This document shows positions 30,081 through 40,633 of a stretch of DNA of 64,000 nt, one piece after another (position 1 is the first letter of the stretch; every line of letters starts with the position of its first letter). The notes beneath the pieces are model-generated. The model was not told the origin of the DNA and ran no database searches. It saw only the letters and a list, made by a program, of their open reading frames with translations. Origin of the DNA: Trichlorobacter ammonificans (GTDB lineage: Bacteria; Desulfobacterota; Desulfuromonadia; Geobacterales; Pseudopelobacteraceae). The translations under genes and the position numbers were made by a program. Where the stretch lies: the NCBI RefSeq assembly GCF_933509905.1, contig NZ_OW150024.1, positions 1,724,001 to 1,788,000 on the forward strand. Direction: 5' to 3'.

Positions 30081-31999
30081 AACGCTTTTCCACTGACTTT
30101 GAAGACAAAGTCGTAGTTAAGGATATCTTCCCACTGGAATCCCTTGGCGGTGGAGCGGGTGTCATCCCCCTCGCTGTAGGGCTTGCCGGGGATGTAGAAC
30201 CAGTTCATGATCGCCTCGCCCGAGGCCCGCAGCACGATCCAGTATTTACCGGGAACGAGCTGGTGCGGCCTGGCGCCGTCCGGCGGGAAGCTGAAATCGA
30301 CCCAGTAGTACCCTGGTTTGCGGGCGATTTTTTCCAGATCAATCAGGTTGGAACGGATCCCCTGCATGATGTCGGGGCGTCCTCCCTTGTCCTTGACCAG
30401 GTCGATATAGACCGAACCATCGCCGCCGAACTTGCGCATGGCCAGGGAGATGCGGTCCAGGCTCATCTGAGCCTTCACCTGGACCGCCTGGGCAAAGATA
30501 TACTTGGAGGTGACGTATTCGGAAGTTTCCCGCTCGAAGACCCGGGTACCGGTGTCCCCCTTGACGTTATAGAGATTGACCAGGTTCGGGAACTCCATGT
30601 TGCCGAAGACCAGACTGGTGCCCGGCCTTGGTTTCTTGTGGCCCGGTTCCGGTGCCGGCTTGCTTTCCGGCAGCGACTTTTCCGGCTTAGGCAGCGGCTT
30701 CGTAGGCTTGACCGGTTTCGCCGGCTTCTTGCCGGTTGGTTTTGGAAGCCCCTCGTCGTCAAGCGGCCCCTCATCGGTGACGAACCGGGTCTCAGCAGGC
30801 CCGGCACCGCTTCCTTGGGGCGGCTCGGCAGGCTTGGAGGGGCGGGGCTCCGGCTGTGCTTTTGCTTTCGGCTCGGGCTGCGGCTCCGGCCTGCGGGAGG
30901 CAACCGCGGCCTGCGGTGGCGTTTCTCCCGCCACGGGGGCAGATCCGGCGGCAACGGCAGCCACCAGGTTGCTCAGCACGTAGGGACGGGGAGCGGTGTC
31001 AAACCGCTTCATCTTCAGGTTGATCGCGTCGCTGGTGAAGCGTCCCTCGATCAGTTCACTGTAGGCGGGCAGGTAGGGGGCTCCCCGCCAGGTGTCGTTG
31101 ATATCCTTGGAATCCAGGCCGTGGCTCTGCTTGATGTGCCGCGACGAGGTGAACTGCTTGGACTGCTGCGGATCGTAGGGAAGCCAGCCCAGGTCCGGGA
31201 ACCAGACTTCCAGCCAGGCGTGCCCTCCCTGCCCCATGCTCTGCACGATGGAGTTTTTGGCGTCGATCGGTACCTTCCAGGGATCCTTGAGGGTGATCCC
31301 CCCCACGATCCGGGCCGGGATGCCGACACTGCGCAAGAGCGCGATGGCCAGGTGGGCGAAGTTCTGGCAGTTGCCGCTGCGGGTGGCCAGGGTGTAGGCG
31401 GCGTCGTACTGGGGCGGATTAAAAGTGTACTTGATATTGTCCGCCACCCAATTGGTCACGGCGGTGACCGCCTCGTACTGGGTTCTGGCCTGGGCCGTGA
31501 GGGTACGGGCATGGGCGGCAATGTCCCCTGAACCGGATTGCACCAGTTCCGTCGCCTTCAGGTACTGGGCCTCGGGGTTGGCCCGGCTGCCCAGCGGAAA
31601 GGGGGTCTTGCTTTCCAGGGCGGTCAGCTCGGTATGCACCGTGACCCCGTAGGAGAGATTGACCCGGATATCCTGGGTAACATCGTTCCAGGTGACCTTC
31701 TGGAAACGGTTGCCGAAACGGTCGGTCTCCACCGTTGAGCTGGCCGGCCGGGGGGTGAAACTGAGGTCGAGACCGTTAATGGACTGGCTGACCGTACGGG
31801 TGGCAAAGGTTGCCGGCAGGGCGAACTTAAAGGAGAATGCCGAAACATTCCCCCGGTTGACGGCAAACTCCATGGACTGGCGCATGGCCACCGTGCCGTC
31901 CAGCTTCCCCTCAAGGATCAGGGTCTTGGCCGGCGCGGACACGGTCCACGCCAGCAAACAGACAATCACGGCCACTGTCGTCAGAAGCGGGTTTCTCAT
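30077..31999 (-). CDS. Exported transglutaminase-like cysteine peptidase-fold protein
   Basis: 640 residues from ATG 31999 (GGAGG 5 nt upstream). A signal peptide (about 1-25) is followed by a beta-rich N-terminal region. The transglutaminase core comes next, with Cys in RSGNCQNFAHLA, His in GGHAWLEVW and Asp in WLPYDPQQS (the Cys-His-Asp triad). A Pro/Lys/Glu-rich low-complexity linker (about 345-435) and a C-terminal beta domain of unknown type complete it. It acts in the periplasm, perhaps as a protease or crosslinker. Stop overlaps the downstream cytochrome c start. Confidence 0.88.
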   Translation of the reverse strand: MRNPLLTTVAVIVCLLAWTVSAPAKTLILEGKLDGTVAMRQSMEFAVNRGNVSAFSFKFALPATFATRTVSQSINGLDLSFTPRPASSTVETDRFGNRFQKVTWNDVTQDIRVNLSYGVTVHTELTALESKTPFPLGSRANPEAQYLKATELVQSGSGDIAAHARTLTAQARTQYEAVTAVTNWVADNIKYTFNPPQYDAAYTLATRSGNCQNFAHLAIALLRSVGIPARIVGGITLKDPWKVPIDAKNSIVQSMGQGGHAWLEVWFPDLGWLPYDPQQSKQFTSSRHIKQSHGLDSKDINDTWRGAPYLPAYSELIEGRFTSDAINLKMKRFDTAPRPYVLSNLVAAVAAGSAPVAGETPPQAAVASRRPEPQPEPKAKAQPEPRPSKPAEPPQGSGAGPAETRFVTDEGPLDDEGLPKPTGKKPAKPVKPTKPLPKPEKSLPESKPAPEPGHKKPRPGTSLVFGNMEFPNLVNLYNVKGDTGTRVFERETSEYVTSKYIFAQAVQVKAQMSLDRISLAMRKFGGDGSVYIDLVKDKGGRPDIMQGIRSNLIDLEKIARKPGYYWVDFSFPPDGARPHQLVPGKYWIVLRASGEAIMNWFYIPGKPYSEGDDTRSTAKGFQWEDILNYDFVFKVSGKAL

Positions 32000-32019
32000 T
32001 ACACCCTCCGTGCCGACTC

Positions 32020-33573
32020 CTATTCCCACTCGATGGTTGCCGGCGGTTTCTGGCTGATGTCGTACACGACCCGGTTGACCCCTTTCACCTCGTTGATGAT
32101 CCGGGACGAAATGTTGCCCAGCAACTCGTAGGGAAGCTTGACCCAGTCGGCGGTCATCCCGTCAAGCGAGTTTACCGCACGCAGGGCGATTGTAAAGTCA
32201 TAGGTCCGGGCATCCCCCATCACGCCGACGGAGCGGACCGGCAGCAGCACGGCGAACGATTGCCAGATATCGCGGTACAGGCCGGCCTTGCGGATCTCGT
32301 CCAGCACGATGGCGTCCGATTCCCGCAGGATCTCCAGCCGCTCGGCGGTGATCTCGCCGATACAGCGGATGGCCAGGCCCGGTCCGGGGAACGGCTGGCG
32401 ATGGATCACCTCGTCCGGCAGCCCCAGCTCCTTGCCCAGGAGGCGCACCTCATCCTTGAACAGCTCCCGCACCGGCTCCAGCAGTTTCAGCTTCATCCGC
32501 TCCGGCAGCCCTCCCACGTTGTGGTGGCTCTTGATCACCGACGACGGCCCCTTCACCGACACCGACTCGATCACGTCCGGATAGAGGGTTCCCTGGGCCA
32601 GCCAGTCCACGGTGCCCAGCTTCTTGGCTTCCTCTTCGAACAGGAAGATGAACTCGTTGCCGATGATCTTGCGCTTCTTCTCCGGGTCGGTGACCCCGTT
32701 CAGCTTGTCCAGGAAGCGAGTCGAGGCATCCACGTAGTCCAGGTTGATCCTGAAATGCTTGGTGAAGAGATTGACCACCTTCTCGGCCTCGCCTTTGCGC
32801 AGCAGGCCGTTGTTCACGAAGATGCACTGCAGCTGGTCGCCGATGGCCTTGTGCAACAGCACCGCCACCACCGAGGAGTCCACCCCGCCGGAGAGGGCGC
32901 AGATCACCTTGCCGGAACCCACCTTTTCCCGCACCGCGGCAATTTCGGTCTCGATGAAGTTGGCCATGGTCCAGACCGGCTTGCAGCCGCAGACGTTGAA
33001 GACGAAGTTCCCCAGCATCTCGGCCCCCTTGGGGGTGTGCACCACCTCGGGATGGAACTGGACGCCGTAGAGACGGCGCTTCTCATCCTTCATGGCTGCC
33101 GCCGGGGTGTTGTCGGTGTGGGCGATGGCGCTGAAGCCGCGGGGCATCAGCTCGATCTTGTCGCCGTGGGACATCCAGACTTCTTCTTTGCCGGAAAGCC
33201 CGGCAAAGAGGTCGGCGGTGTCGTCGATGGTCATGGCGGCGCGGCCGTACTCCCGCTTGTGGGAGCGTTCCACCTTTCCTCCAAGCTGGCTGGTCATCAG
33301 TTGCATGCCGTAGCAGATCCCCAGCACCGGCAGTCCCAGGTCGTAGATGCCGGCATCGGAATGGGGGGCATCGGCGTCGTAGACGCTGCAGGGACCGCCG
33401 GAGAGGATGATCCCCTGGGGCGCAAACTCCCGGATCTTTTCCAGGGACAGGGTGTAGGGATGGATCTCGCAGTAAACCGACTGCTCGCGGATGCGGCGGG
33501 CGATCAGCTGGGTCACCTGGGAACCGAAATCAAGGATCAGAATCTTCTGGCTGTGAATATCAGTGAAACTCAT
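32020..33573 (-). CDS. guaA: GMP synthase (glutamine-hydrolysing)
   Basis: 517 residues. The glutaminase domain has catalytic Cys in GICYGMQLM and the His/Glu in FHPEV. The ATP pyrophosphatase P-loop reads [11 protein letters not shown], and the dimerisation domain ends with the canonical IEWE. It converts XMP to GMP. It starts 9 bp after guaB on the same strand, forming a guaBA operon. Confidence 0.97.
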   Translation of the reverse strand: MSFTDIHSQKILILDFGSQVTQLIARRIREQSVYCEIHPYTLSLEKIREFAPQGIILSGGPCSVYDADAPHSDAGIYDLGLPVLGICYGMQLMTSQLGGKVERSHKREYGRAAMTIDDTADLFAGLSGKEEVWMSHGDKIELMPRGFSAIAHTDNTPAAAMKDEKRRLYGVQFHPEVVHTPKGAEMLGNFVFNVCGCKPVWTMANFIETEIAAVREKVGSGKVICALSGGVDSSVVAVLLHKAIGDQLQCIFVNNGLLRKGEAEKVVNLFTKHFRINLDYVDASTRFLDKLNGVTDPEKKRKIIGNEFIFLFEEEAKKLGTVDWLAQGTLYPDVIESVSVKGPSSVIKSHHNVGGLPERMKLKLLEPVRELFKDEVRLLGKELGLPDEVIHRQPFPGPGLAIRCIGEITAERLEILRESDAIVLDEIRKAGLYRDIWQSFAVLLPVRSVGVMGDARTYDFTIALRAVNSLDGMTADWVKLPYELLGNISSRIINEVKGVNRVVYDISQKPPATIEWE

Positions 33574-33582
33574 CGTATGGTC

Positions 33583-35070
<1,488 letters not shown>

Positions 35071-35083
35071 TTAAATTTTACAG

Positions 35084-35112
35084 ACGTTAGTACAGCGCCA
35101 CGGTGAAGTCAA
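35084..35112 (-). promoter_or_regulatory. Possible promoter of guaBA
   Basis: Minus strand TTGACT (35112-35107), 17 bp, TAACGT (35089-35084). The -35 is good and the -10 poor (3/6), so this is tentative. Confidence 0.35.
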
Positions 35113-35220
35113 GAATGTCTACGGTATACGGTGTCATTTTCAGCCGGACCGGCTGGAGGGAGGGATACGGATAACGTAACAGCGGCATTGCCGGTGCCAT
35201 ACGTAACGAGAGCAGCAGAC

Positions 35221-35280
35221 ATGGTCAACACAACAACCGAAAAAAAACAGAAGGACGGTATCCCGAGCTGGGCAGCCTAG
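35221..35280 (+). CDS. Tiny open frame (19 residues), uncertain
   Basis: ATG to TAG gives MVNTTTEKKQKDGIPSWAA. Upstream GAGAG is a poor ribosome binding site. It lies in a 227-bp gap between guaB and a ribbon-helix-helix gene, whose stop it overlaps by 3 bp tail to tail. The composition (Thr/Lys then a Trp near the end) is not obviously random, but there is no family I recognise and chance cannot be excluded. Confidence 0.2.
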   Translation: MVNTTTEKKQKDGIPSWAA

Positions 35281-35465
35281 CTGGAGGGCTCCTTTACGCC
35301 GTCGCGGTCATCGGGAATGCCGGCAAAGCGCCGCATTGCCTCACGCATGATTTCAGACATGCTCATATTCGTCCGCTCCATGATTTCGTTGAGATATTCC
35401 CGTTCCTGTGCGCTGATCCGCATGGAAATGACATTATAGCGTGGTTTTTCGATCATTCTGCCCAT
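35277..35465 (-). CDS. Small ribbon-helix-helix (CopG-type) protein
   Basis: 62 residues. A beta-strand with YNVISMRIS is followed by two helices (AQEREYLNEIMER and SMSEIMREAMRRF), the ribbon-helix-helix DNA-binding pattern. Start may be the ATG at 35465 or 35456; neither has a good ribosome binding site. No toxin gene is next to it. Targets are unknown, with guaBA and the small-gene region on either side. Confidence 0.7.
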   Translation of the reverse strand: MGRMIEKPRYNVISMRISAQEREYLNEIMERTNMSMSEIMREAMRRFAGIPDDRDGVKEPSS

Positions 35466-35630
35466 TTGTTCGGATTCCCGTGACGACGCCGGCCGGAGAC
35501 GCCGGGATGACCCCGTTCCCCGTCGCCCCGCAGCGGCGGCGCATCCGTTGAAAGTACCTACCGTCCGGGGAATGCCCCTCCCCCCGGCGGCATCCGGAAA
35601 CAGGGAGCACTCCCATCCACAGAATCGCCG

Positions 35631-35732
35631 TCAGTGCCGGATATTCTTGTTATCCCTGGCAGACCCATAGCAATAGAATTGAATTCCAATCACCACTACC
35701 AGTACCACCACTACTGCTCCCAGAATATACAT
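35631..35732 (-). CDS. 33-residue single-span membrane peptide
   Basis: ATG 35732 with GGGGAGG about 10 nt upstream. Residues 2-18 are strongly hydrophobic (YILGAVVVVLVVVIGIQF), followed by a short polar tail with Cys19 and basic residues. The C-terminus is probably cytoplasmic or periplasmic depending on insertion. It begins 40 bp after the Cys-rich small gene on the same strand, probably on the same sigma54-driven transcript. I know no named family. A frame extension upstream to 35843 exists but has no start signals. Confidence 0.5.
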   Translation of the reverse strand: MYILGAVVVVLVVVIGIQFYCYGSARDNKNIRH

Positions 35733-35772
35733 ATGCGCTTTTCCTCCCCTGGAATATTCAGTGCCATGCTGT

Positions 35773-36000
35773 TCACCCTCGTGGTGCCGACTGTTCTCCC
35801 TCCCCACTGGCATCTTTCGACCGGTAGATACTGCAGGCGGCATAGTCGTCGGCGCAAAACAGGAGCATCTTTTGGATGTTCTTGCTGGAAATGTTCATGC
35901 AGTAGCATTCGGGAAACGGAGCCTTCAGAAACCTGCACATCAGCGCGGCTCTCTCTGCAATGATATCCGTTGCCTTCAACAGAGTACCGGTGGTGGCCAT
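35773..36000 (-). CDS. Small Cys-rich protein of unknown function (75 residues)
   Basis: ATG 36000 is chosen because the sigma54-type promoter at 36075-36090 should start RNA near 36064, excluding the open frame further upstream; ATG 36015 is an alternative. Five Cys occur at about 22, 32, 34, 49 and 56 in the pattern C-x9-CxC-x14-C-x6-C, within MCRFLKAPFPECYCMNISS and LLFCADDYAACSIYR. This could bind a metal or cluster. Similar short Cys proteins occur in Geobacter as far as I recall, but without function. It is followed by the membrane peptide. Confidence 0.6.
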   Translation of the reverse strand: MATTGTLLKATDIIAERAALMCRFLKAPFPECYCMNISSKNIQKMLLFCADDYAACSIYRSKDASGEGEQSAPRG

Positions 36001-36074
36001 GATCGTTTCCCGCATGCGGCGCAGAGCGCAGTGATAGATGCAGCTATCCGAGACTGCATCATTCAAATGACGAC

Positions 36075-36090
36075 AGCAACAATGGTGCCA
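36075..36090 (-). promoter_or_regulatory. Sigma54 (-24/-12) promoter
   Basis: Minus strand TGGCAC (36090-36085), 5 nt, TTGCT (36079-36075). GG and GC are exactly 10 nt apart, and the only departure from the extended consensus is C for G after TGGCAC. The predicted start is near 36064. A sigma54-activator gene ends 126 bp upstream. Confidence 0.75.
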
Positions 36091-36174
36091 CATCACAACA
36101 TTTCGATTTTATTGGGGATTACTTCGAAGGACTTTTAACAGGGGTGATCAAAACAACCAGAGCGGAACAACAGG

Positions 36175-36191
36175 GGGTACGCAAAATACCC
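36175..36191. promoter_or_regulatory. Possible enhancer half-site pair for the sigma54 activator
   Basis: GGGTA and TACCC flank 7 nt, about 85-100 bp upstream of the -24 element, the usual enhancer distance. Short and unproven; it could equally be the end of the regulator transcript. Confidence 0.25.
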
Positions 36192-36215
36192 ACCATCGAC
36201 AGTAAGGCTCCCCAC

Positions 36216-37568
36216 TCACGACGAGCGGAGGTGATAACGGGCAAGCATCCGCTTGAAGCGGCCGTACTCCACCGCCAGCAGCCGGGCCGCCTCCATCTTC
36301 CTGCCGCCGGTCGCCTCAAGAGCATGGAGAATAGCCGTGCGTTCCAGCTCCGCCAGGGTCTGTACCGGCTGCACAGGGGCAGTCACGACACCGTCACCCT
36401 GCAAGGCGGCGGCAAGATCGGCGGCATGCAGGATATCGCCGGCAAAAAGGGCGACGCGCTTCATCACGCTCTTCAGCTCACGGATATTGCCGGGCCAGGT
36501 GTGCCGACGCAGCAGCAGCTGGGCATCGGCGGAAATGCGGGGAGGCGTTCTGTCCAGCTCTCGCGAGACATTGATGAGAAAACCACGGGCAAGCAACACC
36601 ACATCCTCGCCCCGCTCCCGCAGCGGCGGGAGGGTGATGACCAAGTCCCCCAGGCGATAGTAGAGATCTTCCCGGAAGCGCCCGCTACGGGCTTCTTCCT
36701 GCAGATTGCGGTTACTGGCGGCGATGATCCGCGTATTAACCGTCACCTGGCGGGTGCCCCCGACGGGAAAGAAGCGTTTCTGCTCCACGGCATGCAGAAT
36801 CTTGGCCTGAATGGCCGGAGAAGCGCAGTCGATGTCGTCCAGGAACAGCGTCCCGTCGTCGGCCTCCTCGAACAGTCCGCTTCTCGCGGCCACGGCGCCG
36901 GTGAAAGCGCCCCGGACATGGCCGAACAACTGGCTTTCCACCAGCGATTCCGGTATTGAGCCCACGGAAACCGTCACGAAAGGGTGGTGCTTGCGCCGGC
37001 TCAAATCATGGATCAGCGCCGCCAGGTGGGATTTGCCGGCACCGGTTTCTCCCTGGATGATCACGGAAAAATCGGTGGCGGCAATGCGGCGGGCCTGCTG
37101 GATGATCTGCTGCATGGCCGGACTGTCCCCCAGCAGGGCCTCAAGCGATGCCTGTTCCCGGCAGCGGGCCTGTTCCAGCTCCATCTGCTGCAGGATCGGC
37201 CGGGCCACCTGCATAATGGTTTCGATGAGCTGCCGGCAGTCCAGCGGTTTGCGCACGTAGGCCGCCACTCCCAGTTCGATCGCCTTCAGCAGAAAACCGG
37301 CCTCGGTGAAGGCGGTACTGAGAATGACCGGCGTGGCCGGGGCCAGCTCCCGGATGCCGCGGGTCATCTCCAGGCCGTCCATGACCGGCATCATGATATC
37401 GCTGATCACCACGGCGGGGTGTTCCTGCCGGAAACGGTCCAGTCCCTCCTTGCCGTTGGCGGCGGTCAGCACCTGCTCGAAATGCATTGCAAGGACGATA
37501 CGAATCCGCTCCCGCAGGTCCGGCTCATCCTCGACGTACAGCAGCGTCAGCGGTATCTTCTCAGACAT
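36216..37568 (-). CDS. NtrC-family response regulator (REC, AAA+, Fis HTH)
   Basis: 450 residues. The receiver has phospho-acceptor Asp57 in VVISDIMMP. The AAA+ domain has Walker A GETGAGKS (173-180) and an intact GAFTGA loop (220-225), needed to contact sigma54. The C-terminal Fis-type helix-turn-helix contains ALEATGGRKMEAARLLAVEYGRFKRM. It overlaps the kinase gene by 8 bp. A strong sigma54 promoter sits 126 bp downstream on the same strand, so the neighbouring small genes are its most obvious target. Confidence 0.95.
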   Translation of the reverse strand: MSEKIPLTLLYVEDEPDLRERIRIVLAMHFEQVLTAANGKEGLDRFRQEHPAVVISDIMMPVMDGLEMTRGIRELAPATPVILSTAFTEAGFLLKAIELGVAAYVRKPLDCRQLIETIMQVARPILQQMELEQARCREQASLEALLGDSPAMQQIIQQARRIAATDFSVIIQGETGAGKSHLAALIHDLSRRKHHPFVTVSVGSIPESLVESQLFGHVRGAFTGAVAARSGLFEEADDGTLFLDDIDCASPAIQAKILHAVEQKRFFPVGGTRQVTVNTRIIAASNRNLQEEARSGRFREDLYYRLGDLVITLPPLRERGEDVVLLARGFLINVSRELDRTPPRISADAQLLLRRHTWPGNIRELKSVMKRVALFAGDILHAADLAAALQGDGVVTAPVQPVQTLAELERTAILHALEATGGRKMEAARLLAVEYGRFKRMLARYHLRSS

Positions 37569-39519
37569 CGTTCTCCCCGCCCCGCCGCGCTTCCCGCGGC
37601 AGCTCGATCCTGAACTGCGTTCCTTCCGGCGAACTGGTGAAACAGAGCCGTCCCCCCATGCTCTCCTCGATGATCAGCCGCGACATGTACAGCCCGATGC
37701 CGGTCCCCTTGCCTTCCGACTTGCTGGTGAAGTAGGGATCAAACACCTTGTCGGCGTACTCGGACGGTATGCCGCAGCCGTTGTCATCCACCTCCACCAC
37801 CACCCAGTCCTCGGCAGCGGAAAGCGCGATCGTCACCCGGCCGCACAACGGTGTCGTCCCATTCCTCTCCTGGCCGGCGACAGACCGCATCCGCTCCACC
37901 ACAGCGTCGAAGGCGTTACTGACCAGATTGAGCAGGGCCTGCTTGAACTCGTTTTGATACCCTCTGATCGTGAGACGGCCGTGCCCTGCCTGCGCGACAA
38001 TCTCCAGGGTGACATTCGAGTTGGCAAACTGGGCCGCTACCAGTTGCAAGACCTCTCCCACCTTCTCGGTCACGTCGAACCGTTCAACCACCTTTTCCGG
38101 ACTGAAAAAGTTTCTGAAATCCTCGATGGTATCGGACATATAGTAGAGCTGCTTCTGGGCATCGGCCTCGGCCTTTTCCAGGAAACGTTCGTCCAGACAG
38201 CGATGTTCCCAAGCCATCCGGAGACTCTGGATGGTTGCCCCCAGGGTCGCCAGCGGTTGTCGCCACTGGTGCGCAATGGCTCCGATCATCTCCCCCATGG
38301 CGGCCAGGCGGATATGGCGGGCCAGCAACCGCTCATGGCTGACTCTCCGCTCCGTCTCTTCCGCCACCCGCTTCAGCAGATCCCGGTTCAGGTCGCTCAA
38401 CTCCTGCTCCCGCGCCGCCAGTTTACGGGCCATTTCGTCGAAGGCGCGTCCCAGTTCTCCCAGCTCGCCGCCTCCCACCAGATCAGCGACCCGCACCTGC
38501 AGCTCCCCCTCGGCAAGCCGGGCCGAAGCCTCCTGCAGCCGCTTCACCCGCTGCACAAAACACACGTTACCGATCACCAGAGTCAGAACGAAAGCGGCCA
38601 GCAGCACCGTCGCCAGCAGCCCCATGTTGACCAGTTCGGCCTGTCGGGCTTTCCTCATGACCCCGTCCAGGGGGACACTGGCACAGACGTAGAGGTAGGG
38701 GTCCGTTTCATGGGGAAGGCGCAGAACGCGATAGGAGATGATCCGCCGGTCGTCCTGGTCCGTTTCGTCGAAGAAGGTATCACGATCTTTGGCGGGATCG
38801 CCGGCCATCCGACGCAACAGTGCCGGCTTCAGCGGCGTGCCGACGAATCGTTCCGGCTCCTGGCTGCTGAAAACAATGGTACCGTTGCGATCCACGATGG
38901 TTAGTTGCGATTTTTTGGGCAACTCGGTGGTGGTGAGCAGGCGACGGACCAGGCGCTCGAAATCGAGATTGGCGGAGATCACCCCTTGCCACTCCCCCTG
39001 CTCGTTTTCGATGGGATAGCCGAAGCCGATGGTGTGCTTCACCGACAGCCTGCCCACCACGTACTCGCCGGATGAAAAGGCTCCACTCTGTCGGGTCGCC
39101 CGGAACATCAGCCGCTCACGCAGGGAAAAGGGCTGCCCCATCGGCAGGCCGGAAGCCCAGACCATCCCATCGCGGTCCGTGACCACGATATTGCCGAACT
39201 GGGGATTTTTCCTGAGAATTTCCCCCAGCAAGCTATTGACGTCGGCAACCTTGCGGTTCCTGATGTCCGGAAGCTGCGCCAGCACGACCAGCAACTGCTC
39301 GGCATTTCCGACCTGATTGTACTGCTCGTTGGCGATCAGGGTCACCAGCCGGCGGGCATCGCGGTTCCCCTTGCGGATCGCCTCCTGGCGCTGCACGACC
39401 CCGGAATGCAGGATCAGCGCCAGCGCCGGCAGGGAAAGCAGCAGCGCCAGCAGCAGCAGGTGCGTCCGCAGCGAAAGCGAGAGCAGTCGGGTGCGCAGGG
39501 CGGCAATGGCCTGATTCAT
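37561..39519 (-). CDS. Membrane sensor histidine kinase (dCache, HAMP, HisKA, HATPase)
   Basis: 652 residues: TM1 (about 18-38), a periplasmic dCache-like domain (about 45-290), TM2 (about 298-320), HAMP, then a coiled coil and HisKA with His417 in AHQWRQPL. HATPase ends the protein and no receiver is fused. It is the cognate partner of the overlapping NtrC-type regulator. Ligand unknown. It starts 40 bp after an M42 peptidase gene on the same strand. Confidence 0.93.
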   Translation of the reverse strand: MNQAIAALRTRLLSLSLRTHLLLLALLLSLPALALILHSGVVQRQEAIRKGNRDARRLVTLIANEQYNQVGNAEQLLVVLAQLPDIRNRKVADVNSLLGEILRKNPQFGNIVVTDRDGMVWASGLPMGQPFSLRERLMFRATRQSGAFSSGEYVVGRLSVKHTIGFGYPIENEQGEWQGVISANLDFERLVRRLLTTTELPKKSQLTIVDRNGTIVFSSQEPERFVGTPLKPALLRRMAGDPAKDRDTFFDETDQDDRRIISYRVLRLPHETDPYLYVCASVPLDGVMRKARQAELVNMGLLATVLLAAFVLTLVIGNVCFVQRVKRLQEASARLAEGELQVRVADLVGGGELGELGRAFDEMARKLAAREQELSDLNRDLLKRVAEETERRVSHERLLARHIRLAAMGEMIGAIAHQWRQPLATLGATIQSLRMAWEHRCLDERFLEKAEADAQKQLYYMSDTIEDFRNFFSPEKVVERFDVTEKVGEVLQLVAAQFANSNVTLEIVAQAGHGRLTIRGYQNEFKQALLNLVSNAFDAVVERMRSVAGQERNGTTPLCGRVTIALSAAEDWVVVEVDDNGCGIPSEYADKVFDPYFTSKSEGKGTGIGLYMSRLIIEESMGGRLCFTSSPEGTQFRIELPREARRGGENDV

Positions 39520-39559
39520 GGTGACGGGAGTCCTCGGGTCGGCGGTGCGCTATGCCCGG

Positions 39560-40633
39560 TTATACCGGTAAAAACTGCTCCTGGGTACGGATGTGTGCCA
39601 AAACCGCCACGATCAGCCGGGCCGCCTGTTCCAGGTCGGCCAGGGAGACGACCTCCACCGGGGTATGCATGTACCGCAGCGGCAGCTTCACCAGGGCGGT
39701 GGCCACACCGTTGCGGGAAATTTGCATCACGTTGGCATCGGTGCCGGTGGCCCGGGGGTTGGCGGTCAGCTGCACCGGAATTTTTTCTTTTTTCGCTGTT
39801 GCGTACAGCAGTTCGAACAGCCCGTGGTTGATGTTGGGGCCGCGGCTTAAGATCGGCCCCTTGCCCAGGGCAACCTCGCCGTTGTGCTTGCGCTCCACGT
39901 CCGGCTGATCGGTGGCGAAATCCACCTCCACGCAGATGCCGATGTCCGGGTTAACGGTGTAGCTGCTGGTGGTGCCGCCCCGCAGCCCGATCTCCTCCTG
40001 CACCGACGACACGCCGTACAGGTCAACCGGCAGTTTTTTCTTCCCCTCCGCCACCAGCCGCAGCACCTCGGCCACCACAAAGGAGCCGGCCTTGTCGTCG
40101 AACCCCCGGGAGGCCACACGGTCCCCCTGCAGACGGGTAAAACCGCTCGCAAAGGTGATGCAGTCCCCTACCCGCACCAGCTTGTCCGCCTCCTTTTTGC
40201 TCCCGGCGCCGATGTCGATGTACTGGGACTCCAGTTTCACCACCGTTTCCCGGTCCTTGGTATCCATCAGATGGATCGGCTTCTTGCCGACGACACCGGG
40301 GAGGGGGCCGCCGGCGGTATGGATATGAACCACCTTGCCGGGAGTGAGGTGGGCATCGACACCGCCGATGGCGGCAAAGTAGATGAACCCCTTGTCGTCA
40401 ATATACTTCACCTGCAACCCGATCTCATCGGAATGCCCCACCAGCATCACCTTCGGACGGTTCTTGCCCTGGCCGGCGATGAAGCCGTACACGTTACCCA
40501 GCACATCGCTGCTGACCTCGGCATAGGGAGCGACGTACTCGCGGAACAGGCGTTGAGCCGGCTGCTCGTAACCGGAGGGGCTGGGGGCGGACAGCAGTTG
40601 TTCAAGAAAGGTCACCGATTCACTCCGCATCAA
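39560..40633 (-). CDS. M42-family metallo-aminopeptidase
   Basis: 357 residues. Metal ligands and catalytic residues of the M42 fold are visible in LVGHSDEIGL (His and Asp), SRGFDDKAG (bridging Asp), SSVQEEIGLRG (catalytic Glu pair), CVEVDFATDQ, and a final His in RYMHTPVEV. It should be a cytosolic dinuclear-metal aminopeptidase, often a large oligomer. The start overlaps the upstream radical SAM stop (ATGA). Confidence 0.92.
   Translation of the reverse strand: MMRSESVTFLEQLLSAPSPSGYEQPAQRLFREYVAPYAEVSSDVLGNVYGFIAGQGKNRPKVMLVGHSDEIGLQVKYIDDKGFIYFAAIGGVDAHLTPGKVVHIHTAGGPLPGVVGKKPIHLMDTKDRETVVKLESQYIDIGAGSKKEADKLVRVGDCITFASGFTRLQGDRVASRGFDDKAGSFVVAEVLRLVAEGKKKLPVDLYGVSSVQEEIGLRGGTTSSYTVNPDIGICVEVDFATDQPDVERKHNGEVALGKGPILSRGPNINHGLFELLYATAKKEKIPVQLTANPRATGTDANVMQISRNGVATALVKLPLRYMHTPVEVVSLADLEQAARLIVAVLAHIRTQEQFLPV

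Noticed and set aside
35184-35199. Second sigma54-like element on the minus strand upstream of guaB (TGGCAC then ATGCC)
   Set aside because: GG-N10-GC spacing fits, but the -12 lacks TTGC, it lies 130 bp from guaB and no activator site is evident; likely chance.
36001-36096. Longer version of the Cys-rich small protein starting at 36096
   Set aside because: It would start upstream of the predicted sigma54 transcription start, so it would not be in the mRNA.
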